Assembly (NCBI GenBank): GCA_965229625.1 | Contig: CBDDJJ010000001.1 | Location: 620,001 to 684,000, forward strand | Direction of reading: 5' to 3' | Origin: JANQIO01 sp965229625 | GTDB taxonomy: Bacteria > Pseudomonadota > Gammaproteobacteria > Pseudomonadales > Halieaceae | Length of the DNA stretch: 64,000 nt | In this document: piece after piece, positions 39,833 through 49,863 of the stretch | Layout: each line of letters starts with the position of its first letter | Numbering within the stretch: position 1 is the first letter of the stretch | The notes under the pieces: generated by a model | Seen by the model: the letters and a program-made list of their open reading frames with translations, nothing else | Databases searched by the model: none | What the model was told of the DNA's origin: nothing | Program-made: the position numbers and the translations under genes

Positions 39833-42448
39833 GTGCTTGAAGCTTACCGTGAACATGTCGAAGAACGGGCCACCCAGGGCATTCCGCCCAAGCCGCTCAG
39901 CCCCGAGCAAGTGGCGGAACTGGTAGAGCTTCTCAAGGCACCACCGGCCGGAGAAGAGGATACCCTGCTGGAACTCATCAGCGAACGCGTGCCGCCCGGC
40001 GTCGACGAAGCGGCCTACGTCAAGGCCGGCTTCCTGTCCGCCGTCGCCAAGGGTGAGACCGACTGCCCATTGATCGACGCAGAAACCGCCGTGCGCCTTT
40101 TGGGCAATATGCTGGGCGGTTACAACATTGAAACCCTGGTTGGCCTGCTGACCGACGACGCGCTGGGCGCGATCGCCGCCGAGCAACTCAAGCACACGCT
40201 GCTGATGTTCGACGCCTTCCACGACGTGGAAGAGCTGGCTCGCGGCGGCAATGAGAACGCCAGGGCCGTGATGCAATCCTGGGCCGACGCGGAATGGTTC
40301 ACCAGCCAGCCTGAGGTCCCGGAATCTATCAAGACTGCGGTGTTCAAGGTGACCGGCGAAACCAACACCGACGACCTTTCCCCTGCCCCCGACGCCTGGT
40401 CACGCCCGGATATCCCCCTGCACGCCCTGGCCATGTACAAGATGACTCGCGACGGCCTGGAGCCGGAAGAACACGGCGTGAAAGGACCCATGGCGCAGGT
40501 TGAAGCGATCAAGGCCAAGGGCCTCCCGGTCGCTTTCGTGGGTGACGTGGTCGGCACCGGTTCGTCCCGCAAATCGGCCACCAACTCCGTGCTGTGGTTC
40601 TTTGGGGACGACATGGACGGCGTACCGAACAAGAAAAACGGCGGCATCTGCATTGGCGGCAAAGTCGCGCCGATCTTCTACAACACCATGGAAGACGCCG
40701 GCGCCCTGGTATTCGAAGCCCCGGTTGACGATCTCGGCATGGGTGACGTGATCGAGATTCGCCCCTATGACGGCAAGATTCTCTCCGAGTCCGGCGATGT
40801 GCTGTCCGAGTTCGAACTGAAATCAGAGGTACTGCTGGACGAGGTGCGCGCCGGCGGTCGCATCAACCTGATCATCGGCCGCGGCCTGACCACCCGTGCC
40901 AGGGAGTCAATGGGCTTGCCGGAGTCCGACCTGTTCCGCAAGCCGGAGCAACCGGAAGACACCGGCAAGGGTTACACCCTGGCCCAGAAAATGGTCGGCC
41001 AGGCCTGCGGCATGGACGGTGTACGCCCCGGTACCTATTGCGAACCGCGCATGACCACGGTGGGCAGCCAGGACACCACCGGCCCCATGACCCGGGACGA
41101 ACTCAAGGACCTCGCCTGCCTCGGCTTCTCCGCCGACCTGACCATGCAGTCCTTCTGCCACACGGCGGCTTATCCGAAGCCGGTGGACATCGACACCCAG
41201 CACTCACTGCCCGATTTCATCATGACCCGGGGCGGTGTATCCCTGCGCCCGGGCGACGGCATCATTCACTCCTGGCTGAACCGCATGTTGCTGCCCGACA
41301 CGGTGGGCACCGGCGGTGACTCCCATACCCGCTTCCCCATGGGCATTTCTTTCCCGGCCGGCTCCGGCCTGGTGGCCTTCGCCGCCGCCACCGGGGTGAT
41401 GCCACTGGATATGCCCGAATCGGTGCTGGTGCGCTTCTCCGGCGAGATGCAGCCCGGCATTACCCTGCGCGACCTGGTGCACGCTATTCCGCTGTACGCC
41501 ATCAAGCAGGGGCTGCTGACCGTGGAGAAGAAGGGCAAGAAGAATATCTTCTCCGGCCGCATCCTCGAGATTGAGGGCCTGCGCGACCTGACCGTGGAAC
41601 AGGCCTTCGAGCTGTCTGATGCCTCCGCCGAGCGTTCTGCCGCCGGCTGCACCATCGACCTCAGCGAGGAGACGGTGGCCGAGTACCTTCGCTCCAACAT
41701 CGTACTGCTGCGCTCCATGATCGCTGACGGCTATGGCGATGCACGTACCCTGGAACGCCGCGCCCGGAAGATGGAAGAGTGGCTGGCAAACCCGAGCCTG
41801 ATGCGCGCCGATGCTGATGCCGAATACACCGCGGTGATCGAAATCGACATGTCAGAGATCAAGGAGCCGATCGTCTGCGCCCCGAACGATCCGGACGATG
41901 CCCGCACCCTGTCCGACGTGGCCGGCGATGGTGTCGACGAGGTCTTCATCGGCTCCTGCATGACCAACATCGGCCACTTCCGGGCCGCCGGCAAGCTGCT
42001 GGAAGCGCACCCCGGTTCCATTTCGACCCGCATGTGGATTGTGCCGCCCACCAAGATGGACGAGCACCAGCTCATGGAAGAAGGCTTCTACAGCATTTAC
42101 GGCCGGTCCGGCGCCCGCACGGAAATGCCCGGCTGCTCACTGTGCATGGGCAACCAGGCACGAGTGGCTGCGAATAGTACGGTGCTGTCCACCTCAACGC
42201 GGAATTTCCCGAACCGGCTCGGCGACGGGGCCAACGTCTACCTGACGTCGGCAGAACTCGCTTCCGTGGGCGCAATCCTCGGCAGGATTCCCACTGCTGC
42301 GGAGTATCTGGAATACGCCGAACGACTGGATTCGATGGCAGGCGATATCTATCGCTACATGAACTTCGACCAGATTGCGGAGTTCCAGAAGCGTGCCGAC
42401 GATGGCGCCCGCATTGCCGCGGTGGAGATACAGGAGCTGTCAGCCTGA
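39833..42448 (+). CDS. acnB: Aconitate hydratase B
   Basis: 871-residue TCA-cycle enzyme that isomerises citrate and isocitrate via a [4Fe-4S] cluster. It starts with the AcnB-specific HEAT-like domain (YREHVEERA) from a GTG codon preceded by CAGGAG. Cluster cysteines fall at about residues 709 (GSCMTN), 768 and 771 (GCSLCMGN), closely matching positions 710, 769 and 772 of E. coli AcnB. Other motifs are VGTGSSRKSATNS and GGDSHTRFP. It appears monocistronic, with a perfect -10 box upstream and convergent to the transglutaminase operon. Confidence 0.97.
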   Translation: MLEAYREHVEERATQGIPPKPLSPEQVAELVELLKAPPAGEEDTLLELISERVPPGVDEAAYVKAGFLSAVAKGETDCPLIDAETAVRLLGNMLGGYNIETLVGLLTDDALGAIAAEQLKHTLLMFDAFHDVEELARGGNENARAVMQSWADAEWFTSQPEVPESIKTAVFKVTGETNTDDLSPAPDAWSRPDIPLHALAMYKMTRDGLEPEEHGVKGPMAQVEAIKAKGLPVAFVGDVVGTGSSRKSATNSVLWFFGDDMDGVPNKKNGGICIGGKVAPIFYNTMEDAGALVFEAPVDDLGMGDVIEIRPYDGKILSESGDVLSEFELKSEVLLDEVRAGGRINLIIGRGLTTRARESMGLPESDLFRKPEQPEDTGKGYTLAQKMVGQACGMDGVRPGTYCEPRMTTVGSQDTTGPMTRDELKDLACLGFSADLTMQSFCHTAAYPKPVDIDTQHSLPDFIMTRGGVSLRPGDGIIHSWLNRMLLPDTVGTGGDSHTRFPMGISFPAGSGLVAFAAATGVMPLDMPESVLVRFSGEMQPGITLRDLVHAIPLYAIKQGLLTVEKKGKKNIFSGRILEIEGLRDLTVEQAFELSDASAERSAAGCTIDLSEETVAEYLRSNIVLLRSMIADGYGDARTLERRARKMEEWLANPSLMRADADAEYTAVIEIDMSEIKEPIVCAPNDPDDARTLSDVAGDGVDEVFIGSCMTNIGHFRAAGKLLEAHPGSISTRMWIVPPTKMDEHQLMEEGFYSIYGRSGARTEMPGCSLCMGNQARVAANSTVLSTSTRNFPNRLGDGANVYLTSAELASVGAILGRIPTAAEYLEYAERLDSMAGDIYRYMNFDQIAEFQKRADDGARIAAVEIQELSA

Positions 42449-42479
42449 GGCGTTCGCCCCGGGCTACCCATCCCTCTCA

Positions 42480-44468
42480 CTAGACACTGAATGACCTGAC
42501 CCGGCGCTTGAGTTCCTTGAGCGCCACTGGGTCAGCATTGCCCGCATAAGCCAGGCCTTCGTAACAGCGGGTAATCGCTTCCACCTCTGCCGCCAGTGCC
42601 GGGCGATCGGCAGCCACTCGCTGAGCAAAGGCGGCAGGCGCTTCGTGGCCGGGGCGCTCAATACCCGCACGCCGCAGGCGCCGACAGAAGTCCAGGTAGT
42701 AGCGCGTGGCAGCATCCAGCCGCGGGCCCCGGTTACGCCAGACCATGGTGATCACCACCGGCACCAGCAACAGGGCCCAGGCGCCGACAATCAGGACCAC
42801 CAGCTGGGTTTGCCCCACACTGCCTAACAGCCGATTGAGTATCTGGTACTGCTGCTCCTGGTCGTAGCTCAACACAAACATCTGCCAGCGATAGTTGATA
42901 GCGTCGAGCTGCAGGCGCAGGTTATTAAGCCAGCCGATGTTCCGGAAGCGCAGCGGCGACAGCGGCGTCTCCGCCAGGAAGCTGCCCTCCTCTGCCAGCG
43001 CCTGCTCCAGGCCGAACTCAATGCGCGCCGGCGCGATGGCAAAGGTCGGATCCATACGCACCCAGCCCTGCCCCTCGAGCCAGATTTCATTCCAGGCATG
43101 GGCGTCGAACTGGTGCACGATAACTGTGCCATTTACCGGGTTCACCTCACCTCCCTGGTAGCCGGCGACCACCCGCGACGGGACGCCGGCGGCTCGCATC
43201 ATCCAGGTGAAGGCGGAAGCATAATGTTCACAGAAACCCCGGCGAGTGCCGAACAGGAACTGGTCCACCGGGTGCTCGTCCTGCAACAGTGGTGGCCGCA
43301 GGGTATAGAAATAGGGCTGCAGCCGGAACATGTCGAGCACGGCGCGGGCGTAGCTTTCCGGATCAGAACCGGCTGCGGCGAACATGCGCTCGGCGAGATC
43401 CCTGGTCTGGGGATTCTGCCGTTCCGGCAGCCGGGTCTCGATCCCCTGCCGCCACTCGCTGAGCTCGTCCTCCAGTGGCACCTCCAGCCAACTGCGCACC
43501 TGGTAGCGCTTCTGGTCCTGTACCTCCACGGGAGACACCAGCCGGAAGTCATTGCTGCGCACGATCCCGCGGTCACGCGTGGTCGCATAGGGCATTGCGT
43601 ACAGCCAGTTCTGCTGGGTCGGCTCCATGATGATGCTGTAATCCCGGTAATCACCGCTAAGGTAGGGCTGCTCCGCGCGCCGCTCATCCCCGGGTACTTC
43701 ACGCCAACGAAGGCTGCGCCAGGCGCCGTCGTCCAGCTTGCTGAACACCAGGCCACGCCAGTAGAGCTCTCGCCGTTCGGGCACGTCGCCTTCGAACTGC
43801 ACGCGGAACGCCACATCGTCATTGAGGCTGAGGTTGGCCACGTCACCGGGCTTCATGAAATCACTCATTCCACTGCGTGCAGAATGGGACTTCAGGGGCA
43901 CGTTCCACAGCGGGCCGATGCGGGGAAAGACCACAAACAGCAGGATCATCAGCGGCAGGGCCTGCAGCATCATGCTGCCCGCGCGCCGGATGGTGCTGGA
44001 AGTGAAACGATCCTGGCCAGGCTGGTGCAGCGCCACCAGCGAGGTGGTATTCATTAGTACCGCCACCGACATGTACAGGGTCACGAGTAGCTCCTGGCTG
44101 AACAGGAACTCCGTAAGGCACACGAAGTAGGCAATGAAAATGACCATGTAGGCATCGCGCTGGTTGGACAGTTCGATGAGCTTGAGGGAATAGGCAATCA
44201 GCAGCAGTGCCACTGTGGGCTCCAGGCCGATAATGCTGCCATAGCTCAGCGCCACACTGCCGAAGCAGATGACGGTCAGCCCCGATTTTGTGTAGCCGCT
44301 GGGGAATGACCAGCGCCCGGTGTACACCATGCTGCGCCACACCGCAGTGGCCACGTACAACACCAGCACCCACCAGGGTACCCGGCCAAGGTGCGGCAAC
44401 AGCAGGAAGAACTGCGTGGCGATGATCCACACCAGCGCATTTCTCGGCACCTGCTCCTCGAGCTTCAC
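42480..44468 (-). CDS. tgpA: TgpA-type membrane transglutaminase-like protease (DUF3488)
   Basis: 662-residue protein with an N-terminal block of about five or six membrane helices (residues 15-190), a periplasmic transglutaminase-core domain, another helix near 570, and a cytosolic tail. The catalytic triad is visible: Cys in GFCEHYASAF at about 411, His in FDAHAWNEIW at about 456, Asp in VRMDPTF at about 472. The GTG at 44468 overlaps the DUF58 stop by four bases and was preferred to an upstream start inside that gene. In Pseudomonas the homologous TgpA is essential. It is the last gene of a moxR-DUF58-tgpA operon. Confidence 0.9.
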   Translation of the reverse strand: MKLEEQVPRNALVWIIATQFFLLLPHLGRVPWWVLVLYVATAVWRSMVYTGRWSFPSGYTKSGLTVICFGSVALSYGSIIGLEPTVALLLIAYSLKLIELSNQRDAYMVIFIAYFVCLTEFLFSQELLVTLYMSVAVLMNTTSLVALHQPGQDRFTSSTIRRAGSMMLQALPLMILLFVVFPRIGPLWNVPLKSHSARSGMSDFMKPGDVANLSLNDDVAFRVQFEGDVPERRELYWRGLVFSKLDDGAWRSLRWREVPGDERRAEQPYLSGDYRDYSIIMEPTQQNWLYAMPYATTRDRGIVRSNDFRLVSPVEVQDQKRYQVRSWLEVPLEDELSEWRQGIETRLPERQNPQTRDLAERMFAAAGSDPESYARAVLDMFRLQPYFYTLRPPLLQDEHPVDQFLFGTRRGFCEHYASAFTWMMRAAGVPSRVVAGYQGGEVNPVNGTVIVHQFDAHAWNEIWLEGQGWVRMDPTFAIAPARIEFGLEQALAEEGSFLAETPLSPLRFRNIGWLNNLRLQLDAINYRWQMFVLSYDQEQQYQILNRLLGSVGQTQLVVLIVGAWALLLVPVVITMVWRNRGPRLDAATRYYLDFCRRLRRAGIERPGHEAPAAFAQRVAADRPALAAEVEAITRCYEGLAYAGNADPVALKELKRRVRSFSV

Positions 44469-45490
44469 GCCGCGTCCCTCAGCGAGTGGTTGCCGGAATC
44501 CGTGGCCGGCGCCCCCCACAGGGCGAGCTGGCGCAGCGCCAAGAGGCGGTGATTCTCGCCGCTATCCGGTTCCAGCGTCACGCCGGGCAGGCGCAAGCCG
44601 TATTCCTCGTTGCGGCGGTCGAACTCCAGCACCCAGTAGCACAGGTGCGACAAGCGCTGCTCGGGGGGCAGGCCCTCGAACAGGTTCCAGTCGAGCCAGA
44701 CGCTGCGATCGGCGTAGGCGGTATAGTGCTTGCTCTGCAGTGGCTGGCCTTTGGCCACACTTTTCCAGAAGACATGTCGCAGGGAGTCGCCGCGCTGGTA
44801 GTCGCGCAGGCCATAGAAATCGTCGCTGCCGGGTATCGGCTCCGCCATGCCATCGGGCTGGTCGGAACTGATGCCGGGCAAATCACCGCTGGCCAGGGGC
44901 CGCGGATAAACCAGTGCCCTGATGTCGAGGTCCAGCCAGGTCCAGGCACGCAGCAGGCCGAGGGGATAAACGGTTTCCAGCCGCAGCCGGTCGGGTTTGT
45001 ACCAACCGCGCCGCTCGGTGCGCAGGTACAGCTTTACGTGCTGCTGCTCGTGATCCTGCAGGTTCACCATCGCCGAGTCCTGCTGGAGCCAGTCGAAGTG
45101 CAGGCCAAAGTACTGGCGCCGGCCGGCGCGGGACACCATGATCTCAAACTCCGCCCGTTGGCCCGCAAACACTGGTGAGGCGCGCACGGCATGAATGGTG
45201 AGGCCGGCGAGATTGCCGTAGGTGTGCAGCACGGTGACCACAAAGATGTTTACCAGCAGGAAGGTGAGCGCAAAACTCATGTTGTTCTGGTAGTTGATAG
45301 CCGCCACCAGCATCACCAGCAGGGTAAACAGGAAGAAAAACCCTATGCGGGTCGGGAAGATGAAGATCCGTTTCTGGTCCAGGGTTACCTGCTTGGCGGG
45401 CGGAATGCGGCGATTCAGCCAGCGCTTCCAGCGCTGCCGCGCCAGCCCCCGGTATTGTTCCAGGGATTCGGAGAGTGCGGCGGTGACCAC
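44465..45490 (-). CDS. DUF58 domain membrane protein
   Basis: About 341 residues if started at the GTG at 45490, which lies after the moxR stop; a longer frame would overlap moxR by nearly 100 bases. Two hydrophobic helices near the N-terminus (FFFLFTLLVMLVAA and FALTFLLVNIFVVTVL) precede a C-terminal DUF58 domain with DDFYGLRDYQRGDSLRHVFW. DUF58 proteins act with MoxR ATPases, probably as their membrane partners in complex maturation. The gene overlaps tgpA by four bases. The exact start is not certain. Confidence 0.86.
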   Translation of the reverse strand: MVTAALSESLEQYRGLARQRWKRWLNRRIPPAKQVTLDQKRIFIFPTRIGFFFLFTLLVMLVAAINYQNNMSFALTFLLVNIFVVTVLHTYGNLAGLTIHAVRASPVFAGQRAEFEIMVSRAGRRQYFGLHFDWLQQDSAMVNLQDHEQQHVKLYLRTERRGWYKPDRLRLETVYPLGLLRAWTWLDLDIRALVYPRPLASGDLPGISSDQPDGMAEPIPGSDDFYGLRDYQRGDSLRHVFWKSVAKGQPLQSKHYTAYADRSVWLDWNLFEGLPPEQRLSHLCYWVLEFDRRNEEYGLRLPGVTLEPDSGENHRLLALRQLALWGAPATDSGNHSLRDAA

Positions 45491-45497
45491 GACGGTG

Positions 45498-46484
45498 TCA
45501 GCCGGCGATGACGTCGACGTTGAGAAGGATATCGTGCACCAGTGCGCTGGCATCGCCGGCATAGTCGCTGGTAGGCACCAGGCGGTGGGTAGCAACCGCC
45601 GGCAGCACGGTCTGCAGATCCTCCGGCACCACGTGACTGCGCCCTTCCATCAGCGCCCAGGTTCGCGCGCACTGCAGCAGGGCCAGCGCTCCGCGCGGGG
45701 ACAGGCCATAGGCGAATTCCGCCGAATTGCGGGTATAGGCAACCAGTCGCTGCAGGTAGTCAAGGAGGTTGTCTGAAGCGTGCACCTCATCCACCGCGGC
45801 GCGAATCGCGGACAGCTGATCTATGCTCAGACAGGACTCCAACTGCTCCGCCTGCGGCGCCGCACCATCGCGCACAAACATCTGCCGCTCGGCACTGGGG
45901 TCGGGGTATCCCAGCTCCAGGCGCATCAGGAAGCGGTCGAGCTGGGACTCCGGCAGCGGGTAGGTACCGGACTGGTGCACCGGGTTCTGGGTTGCTATTA
46001 CGAAAAACGGCTCGGGAAGCGCGCGGGTTTCGCCTTCCACGGTGACCTGGCCTTCGCCCATGGCTTCCAGCAGGGCACTCTGGGTGCGGGGCGTGGTGCG
46101 ATTGATTTCATCGGCCAGCAGAAGCTGGGAAAACACCGGTCCCGGGTGAAAGCTGAACGCATTGCTGGCCTGGTCAAACACCGAGACACCGAGAATATCG
46201 GCGGGCAGCAGGTCACTGGTGAACTGGATGCGGTTGTAACTCAGGCCCAACACGCTGGCCAGGGCGTGGGACAGCGTGGTCTTGCCCATACCCGGCAGGT
46301 CTTCAATCAGGAGATGACCCCGCGCCAGCAGGCAGCACAGCGACAGGCGCACCTGGTTTTCCTTGCCCAGCAACACCTTGCCGACTTCTGCCGCAGCACG
46401 GTCGACCAGGTCTTTCATGGGAACCTCGGGGGCGCTGCCCAGGGCAGCTTTGTCCAGGGCAGCATTGTCCAGTACGCTCTTCAT
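45498..46484 (-). CDS. MoxR-family AAA+ ATPase
   Basis: 328-residue MoxR-type AAA+ chaperone ATPase. Walker A is DLPGMGKTT at about residues 62-70, Walker B is LLLADEINR near 125-133, sensor 1 is FVIATQNP, and the arginine region is ESQLDRFLMRLELGYPD. The C-terminal lid ends VIAG. MoxR proteins cooperate with DUF58 or VWA partners to assemble protein complexes; here DUF58 and TgpA follow in the same operon. Confidence is high for the family; the client complex is unknown. Confidence 0.93.
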   Translation of the reverse strand: MKSVLDNAALDKAALGSAPEVPMKDLVDRAAAEVGKVLLGKENQVRLSLCCLLARGHLLIEDLPGMGKTTLSHALASVLGLSYNRIQFTSDLLPADILGVSVFDQASNAFSFHPGPVFSQLLLADEINRTTPRTQSALLEAMGEGQVTVEGETRALPEPFFVIATQNPVHQSGTYPLPESQLDRFLMRLELGYPDPSAERQMFVRDGAAPQAEQLESCLSIDQLSAIRAAVDEVHASDNLLDYLQRLVAYTRNSAEFAYGLSPRGALALLQCARTWALMEGRSHVVPEDLQTVLPAVATHRLVPTSDYAGDASALVHDILLNVDVIAG

Positions 46485-46527
46485 ACCTCAGCACTCATCA
46501 GGGTAGTCTTCAGACCGCGCTGATGGC

Positions 46528-47733
46528 CTACAGTTTCGCTACTGCATCCAGGCCGCGCGCAAGATCTGCCTTGATATCGTCCACGTCTTCCAGGCCCACG
46601 GCAACACGAATCAGGTTTTCTGTGATCCCTGACGCATCGCGCTCAGCATCGCTGAGACGGCCATGAGTGGTCGTGGCCGGGTGCACAATCGTTGTCTTGG
46701 CGTCGCCCAGGTTGGCGGTCAGGGACAGCATGCGAGTGGCATCTATACAGCGCCAGGCTTCTGCCCGCGCGCCCCTGACACGAAAGGAAAGCACGCCGCC
46801 GAATGCGCGTTGCTGACGGGCCGCCAGGGCATGACCGGGATGCGCCTCCAGGCCGGCATAGAACACTGCCTCGACCGCGGGCTGCTCTTCCAGCCAGCGA
46901 GCCAGGGACATCGCGTTGGCGCTATGGGCCTCCATGCGCAGCCGCAGGGTTTCCAGCCCCTTCAGAAACACCCAGGCATTGAACGCACTCATGGTAGGAC
47001 CCGCCGAGCGCAGGAAGCCGACCACTTCCTCCATATGCCCAGCCGATCCCACCACGGCACCGCCCACACAGCGGCCCTGGCCGTCGAGGTACTTGGTGGC
47101 GGAATGGGTAACGATATCCGCACCGAGGGCCAGCGGAGTCTGCAGGGCGGGCGTACAGAAGCAGTTGTCGACCACAAGCAGCGCGCCGCTTTCCCGCGCC
47201 AGCGCGGTGAGTTGCTCCATGTCGGCGACTTCCGACAGCGGGTTGGACGGTGTCTCCAGGAACAGCAAGGCCGTATTGTCGCGCACGGCGGAGCGCCACT
47301 GCTCGAGATCGGTGAGGTCGACAAAACTGGTGTCGACACCAAAGCGCGCCATGTACTTGTTGAACATGACCGTGGTCGTGCCAAATACGCTGCGTGAACA
47401 CACCACGTGATCGCCCGTCTTCAGCAGCGCCATGCACACGCTGAGGATGGCCGCCATACCTGAGGCCGTGGCTACCGCTGCATCTCCCCCTTCAAGGGCG
47501 GCAATACGCTCTTCAAAAGTGCGCACGGTGGGGTTGGTATAGCGGGAGTAGACGTTGCCGTCGCGGTCGCCTGAGAAGCGCGCGGCGGCGTCTTCGGCAT
47601 CATCAAATACGTAGCTGGAGGTCAGGAACAGCGGCTCGGCGTGCTCAGACTCCATGGTGCGACGTTGCCCGGCGCGCACGGCGAGCGTATCCAGCCTGGC
47701 GTTTTCCAGGGCTTTATCCGTGTCGCGGGCCAT
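46528..47733 (-). CDS. metZ: O-succinylhomoserine sulfhydrylase
   Basis: 401-residue PLP-dependent enzyme of the Cys/Met metabolism family that makes homocysteine directly from O-succinylhomoserine and sulfide. The PLP lysine lies in THSATKYLDGQGR at about residue 211; other motifs are SSYVFDDAEDAAARF, YSRYTNPTV and ETPSNPL. The ATG at 47733 was chosen since it lies four bases after purF and gives a normal N-terminus; the open frame continues into purF upstream. Downstream of purF as in Pseudomonas, which supports the metZ name over metB or metC. Confidence 0.93.
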   Translation of the reverse strand: MARDTDKALENARLDTLAVRAGQRRTMESEHAEPLFLTSSYVFDDAEDAAARFSGDRDGNVYSRYTNPTVRTFEERIAALEGGDAAVATASGMAAILSVCMALLKTGDHVVCSRSVFGTTTVMFNKYMARFGVDTSFVDLTDLEQWRSAVRDNTALLFLETPSNPLSEVADMEQLTALARESGALLVVDNCFCTPALQTPLALGADIVTHSATKYLDGQGRCVGGAVVGSAGHMEEVVGFLRSAGPTMSAFNAWVFLKGLETLRLRMEAHSANAMSLARWLEEQPAVEAVFYAGLEAHPGHALAARQQRAFGGVLSFRVRGARAEAWRCIDATRMLSLTANLGDAKTTIVHPATTTHGRLSDAERDASGITENLIRVAVGLEDVDDIKADLARGLDAVAKL

Positions 47734-47737
47734 GTCG

Positions 47738-49261
47738 TCAGGACACTTCGTTGTGCAGGCCGACCACCGCACCCTCTTCCCGGGATGCCTCGCGGCGCCT
47801 GGCCTGGGCATCGTCGTTACGCAGCGCTTCGACCCGGTCCAGGTAGCCCTGGTCCACGTCACCGGTAATGTACTTGCCGTCAAACACCGAGCACTCAAAA
47901 TTCTGGATGTCCGGATTGCCCTCGTGACTGGAGGCGATCAGGTCATCCAGATCCTGGTACACCAGCCAGTCAGCGCCAATCAGCCGGCAAATCTCTTCTT
48001 CGTCCCGGCCGTGGGCGACCAGCTCGGATGCCGACGGCATATCGATACCGTAGACATTGGGGTAACGCACCGGCGGCGCCGCGGAGGCAAAATACACTTT
48101 GTTGGCGCCGGCCTCCCGGGCCATCTCGATGATCTGCCTGCAAGTGGTGCCGCGCACGATGGAGTCGTCTACCAGCATCACGTTCTTGCCCTTGAACTCG
48201 AGGCCGATGGTGTTGAGCTTCTGGCGTACGGATTTCTTGCGCTGGCTCTGACCGGGCATGATAAAGGTGCGACCGATATAGCGGTTTTTCATCAGGCCTT
48301 CCCTGAACTTGATGCCCAGCACGTGCGCCATGGACTGGGCGGCGATCCTGCTGGTATCGGGAATAGGGATGATCACGTCGATATCGTGGTCCGGCCGCTG
48401 GGCAAGAATTTTGCGTGCCAGGTAGTCTCCCTGGCGCATACGGGTCTTGTAGACCGAGACGCCGTCCATCAGGGAATCGGGCCTGGAAAAATACACGTGT
48501 TCGAAGATACAGGGGCGCAGTTCAGGAGAGTCTGCGCACTGGCGCAGGTGCAGTTCGCCTTCCGGAGAGACGAATACCGCTTCGCCGGCCTGCACATCAC
48601 GAATCATTTCAAACCCGAGTACATCCAGCGCAACGCTTTCCGAAGCCAGCATGTACTCGTCACCTTCCGGCGTTTCGCGCTTGCCGACCACCAGCGGGCG
48701 AATGCCATGGGGGTCGCGGAATCCCACCATGCCGTAGTCGGCAATCATGGCCACCGCGGCATATCCGCCACGGCAGCGCTGGTGAACACCCCGCACGGCC
48801 TTGAACACCTCCTCCTCGGTGGGTTTGAGTTTGCCCTGCTTCTGCAATTCATGAGCGAAGACATTGAGCAACAGCTCGGAGTCGGAATCCGTGTTGAGGT
48901 GTCGCAGGTCGGTCTGGTAAAGCTCCTCGCTGAGCTCTTCCGAGTTGGTCAGGTTGCCGTTGTGGCCGAGGCAGATGCCATAGGGCGAATTGACGTAGAA
49001 AGGCTGCGCGTACGCGGCACCCGAACTGCCCGCCGTCGGGTAACGCACGTGCCCTACCCCGATGTTGCCATGCAACCGCTGCATATGGTGCTGCCGGAAA
49101 ACGTCGCGCACCAGTCCTTCACTCTTGCGCTGGTGGAAGTTGCCATCAGCAAAGGTCATGATGCCGGCGGCGTCCTGCCCGCGGTGCTGCATCACCGTCA
49201 GCGCGTCATAGATCGCCTGGTTCACGCTGGATCGGCCGACAATACCTACCAGTCCGCACAT
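47738..49261 (-). CDS. purF: Amidophosphoribosyltransferase
   Basis: 507-residue first committed enzyme of purine synthesis, making phosphoribosylamine from PRPP and glutamine. MCGLVGIVG places the nucleophilic cysteine at position 2, exposed after Met removal, in the glutaminase half. The PRPP-binding loop VMLVDDSIVRGTT is at about residues 356-368. Other motifs are GHVRYPTAG and VIPIPDTSR. It lies between cvpA (83 bases upstream) and metZ (4 bases downstream), the usual cvpA-purF arrangement. Confidence 0.97.
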   Translation of the reverse strand: MCGLVGIVGRSSVNQAIYDALTVMQHRGQDAAGIMTFADGNFHQRKSEGLVRDVFRQHHMQRLHGNIGVGHVRYPTAGSSGAAYAQPFYVNSPYGICLGHNGNLTNSEELSEELYQTDLRHLNTDSDSELLLNVFAHELQKQGKLKPTEEEVFKAVRGVHQRCRGGYAAVAMIADYGMVGFRDPHGIRPLVVGKRETPEGDEYMLASESVALDVLGFEMIRDVQAGEAVFVSPEGELHLRQCADSPELRPCIFEHVYFSRPDSLMDGVSVYKTRMRQGDYLARKILAQRPDHDIDVIIPIPDTSRIAAQSMAHVLGIKFREGLMKNRYIGRTFIMPGQSQRKKSVRQKLNTIGLEFKGKNVMLVDDSIVRGTTCRQIIEMAREAGANKVYFASAAPPVRYPNVYGIDMPSASELVAHGRDEEEICRLIGADWLVYQDLDDLIASSHEGNPDIQNFECSVFDGKYITGDVDQGYLDRVEALRNDDAQARRREASREEGAVVGLHNEVS

Positions 49262-49344
49262 CTGTTCCTATCTCCGCTCAGCTCTCTGCTGATTCAACCA
49301 ATATCCGCTTGCTGCGCTGGCATGTAATCCCACCTGCGCAGCCG

Positions 49345-49854
49345 CTAGCGCCCCGACCAGGGCAACTGCCCGTTCACGCTGGCATCCGCAAACGTGTCGC
49401 GGGCCCACTGCTCTACCATCGCCAGGTGTGGCACCAGGCGTGAATTCCGCATGAACTGCTGCTCGTCAGGATGCAGCAGGGCCTGCAGGACAAACAGCAT
49501 CACCAGTACCAGCACCAGCCCCCTGGTAAAACCGAACACTGTCCCCAGCGCGCGGTCCGCGCCACTCAGGCCGGTGGCCTTGATCACCTGCGCCAGCAGC
49601 GTGTTCACCAGCGAACCCAACATCAGCGTGGCAACGAAGAGTATCACGTAGCCCGCCGCGTACCGAACTGCATCGTTGCTGATATAGTCGCTCAGCAGCA
49701 GGCTCATGCGGGCGGCAAAAGCGGTGGAAATCAGGAACGCCGCTACCCAGGCACCCAGCGATAGCGCCTCTTTCACAAAGCCACGCTTGAGGCTGACCAG
49801 CGTCGAGAGGCCGACAATGCCGAGAATTGTCCAGTCGAACCAGCCCAAGCTCAC
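49345..49854 (-). CDS. cvpA: CvpA family inner-membrane protein
   Basis: 169-residue integral membrane protein of the CvpA family, originally linked to colicin V production and found next to purF in many species. Four hydrophobic segments are visible, starting with WFDWTILGIVGLSTLVSLKRG (shown shortened by the family motif SLKRGFVKE), then GAWVAAFLISTAFA, YVILFVATLMLGSL and GLVLVLVMLFVLQ. It lies nine bases after the SPOR-domain gene. Exact role unknown; identification is firm. Confidence 0.93.
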   Translation of the reverse strand: MSLGWFDWTILGIVGLSTLVSLKRGFVKEALSLGAWVAAFLISTAFAARMSLLLSDYISNDAVRYAAGYVILFVATLMLGSLVNTLLAQVIKATGLSGADRALGTVFGFTRGLVLVLVMLFVLQALLHPDEQQFMRNSRLVPHLAMVEQWARDTFADASVNGQLPWSGR

Positions 49855-49863
49855 ACTCCCCGG

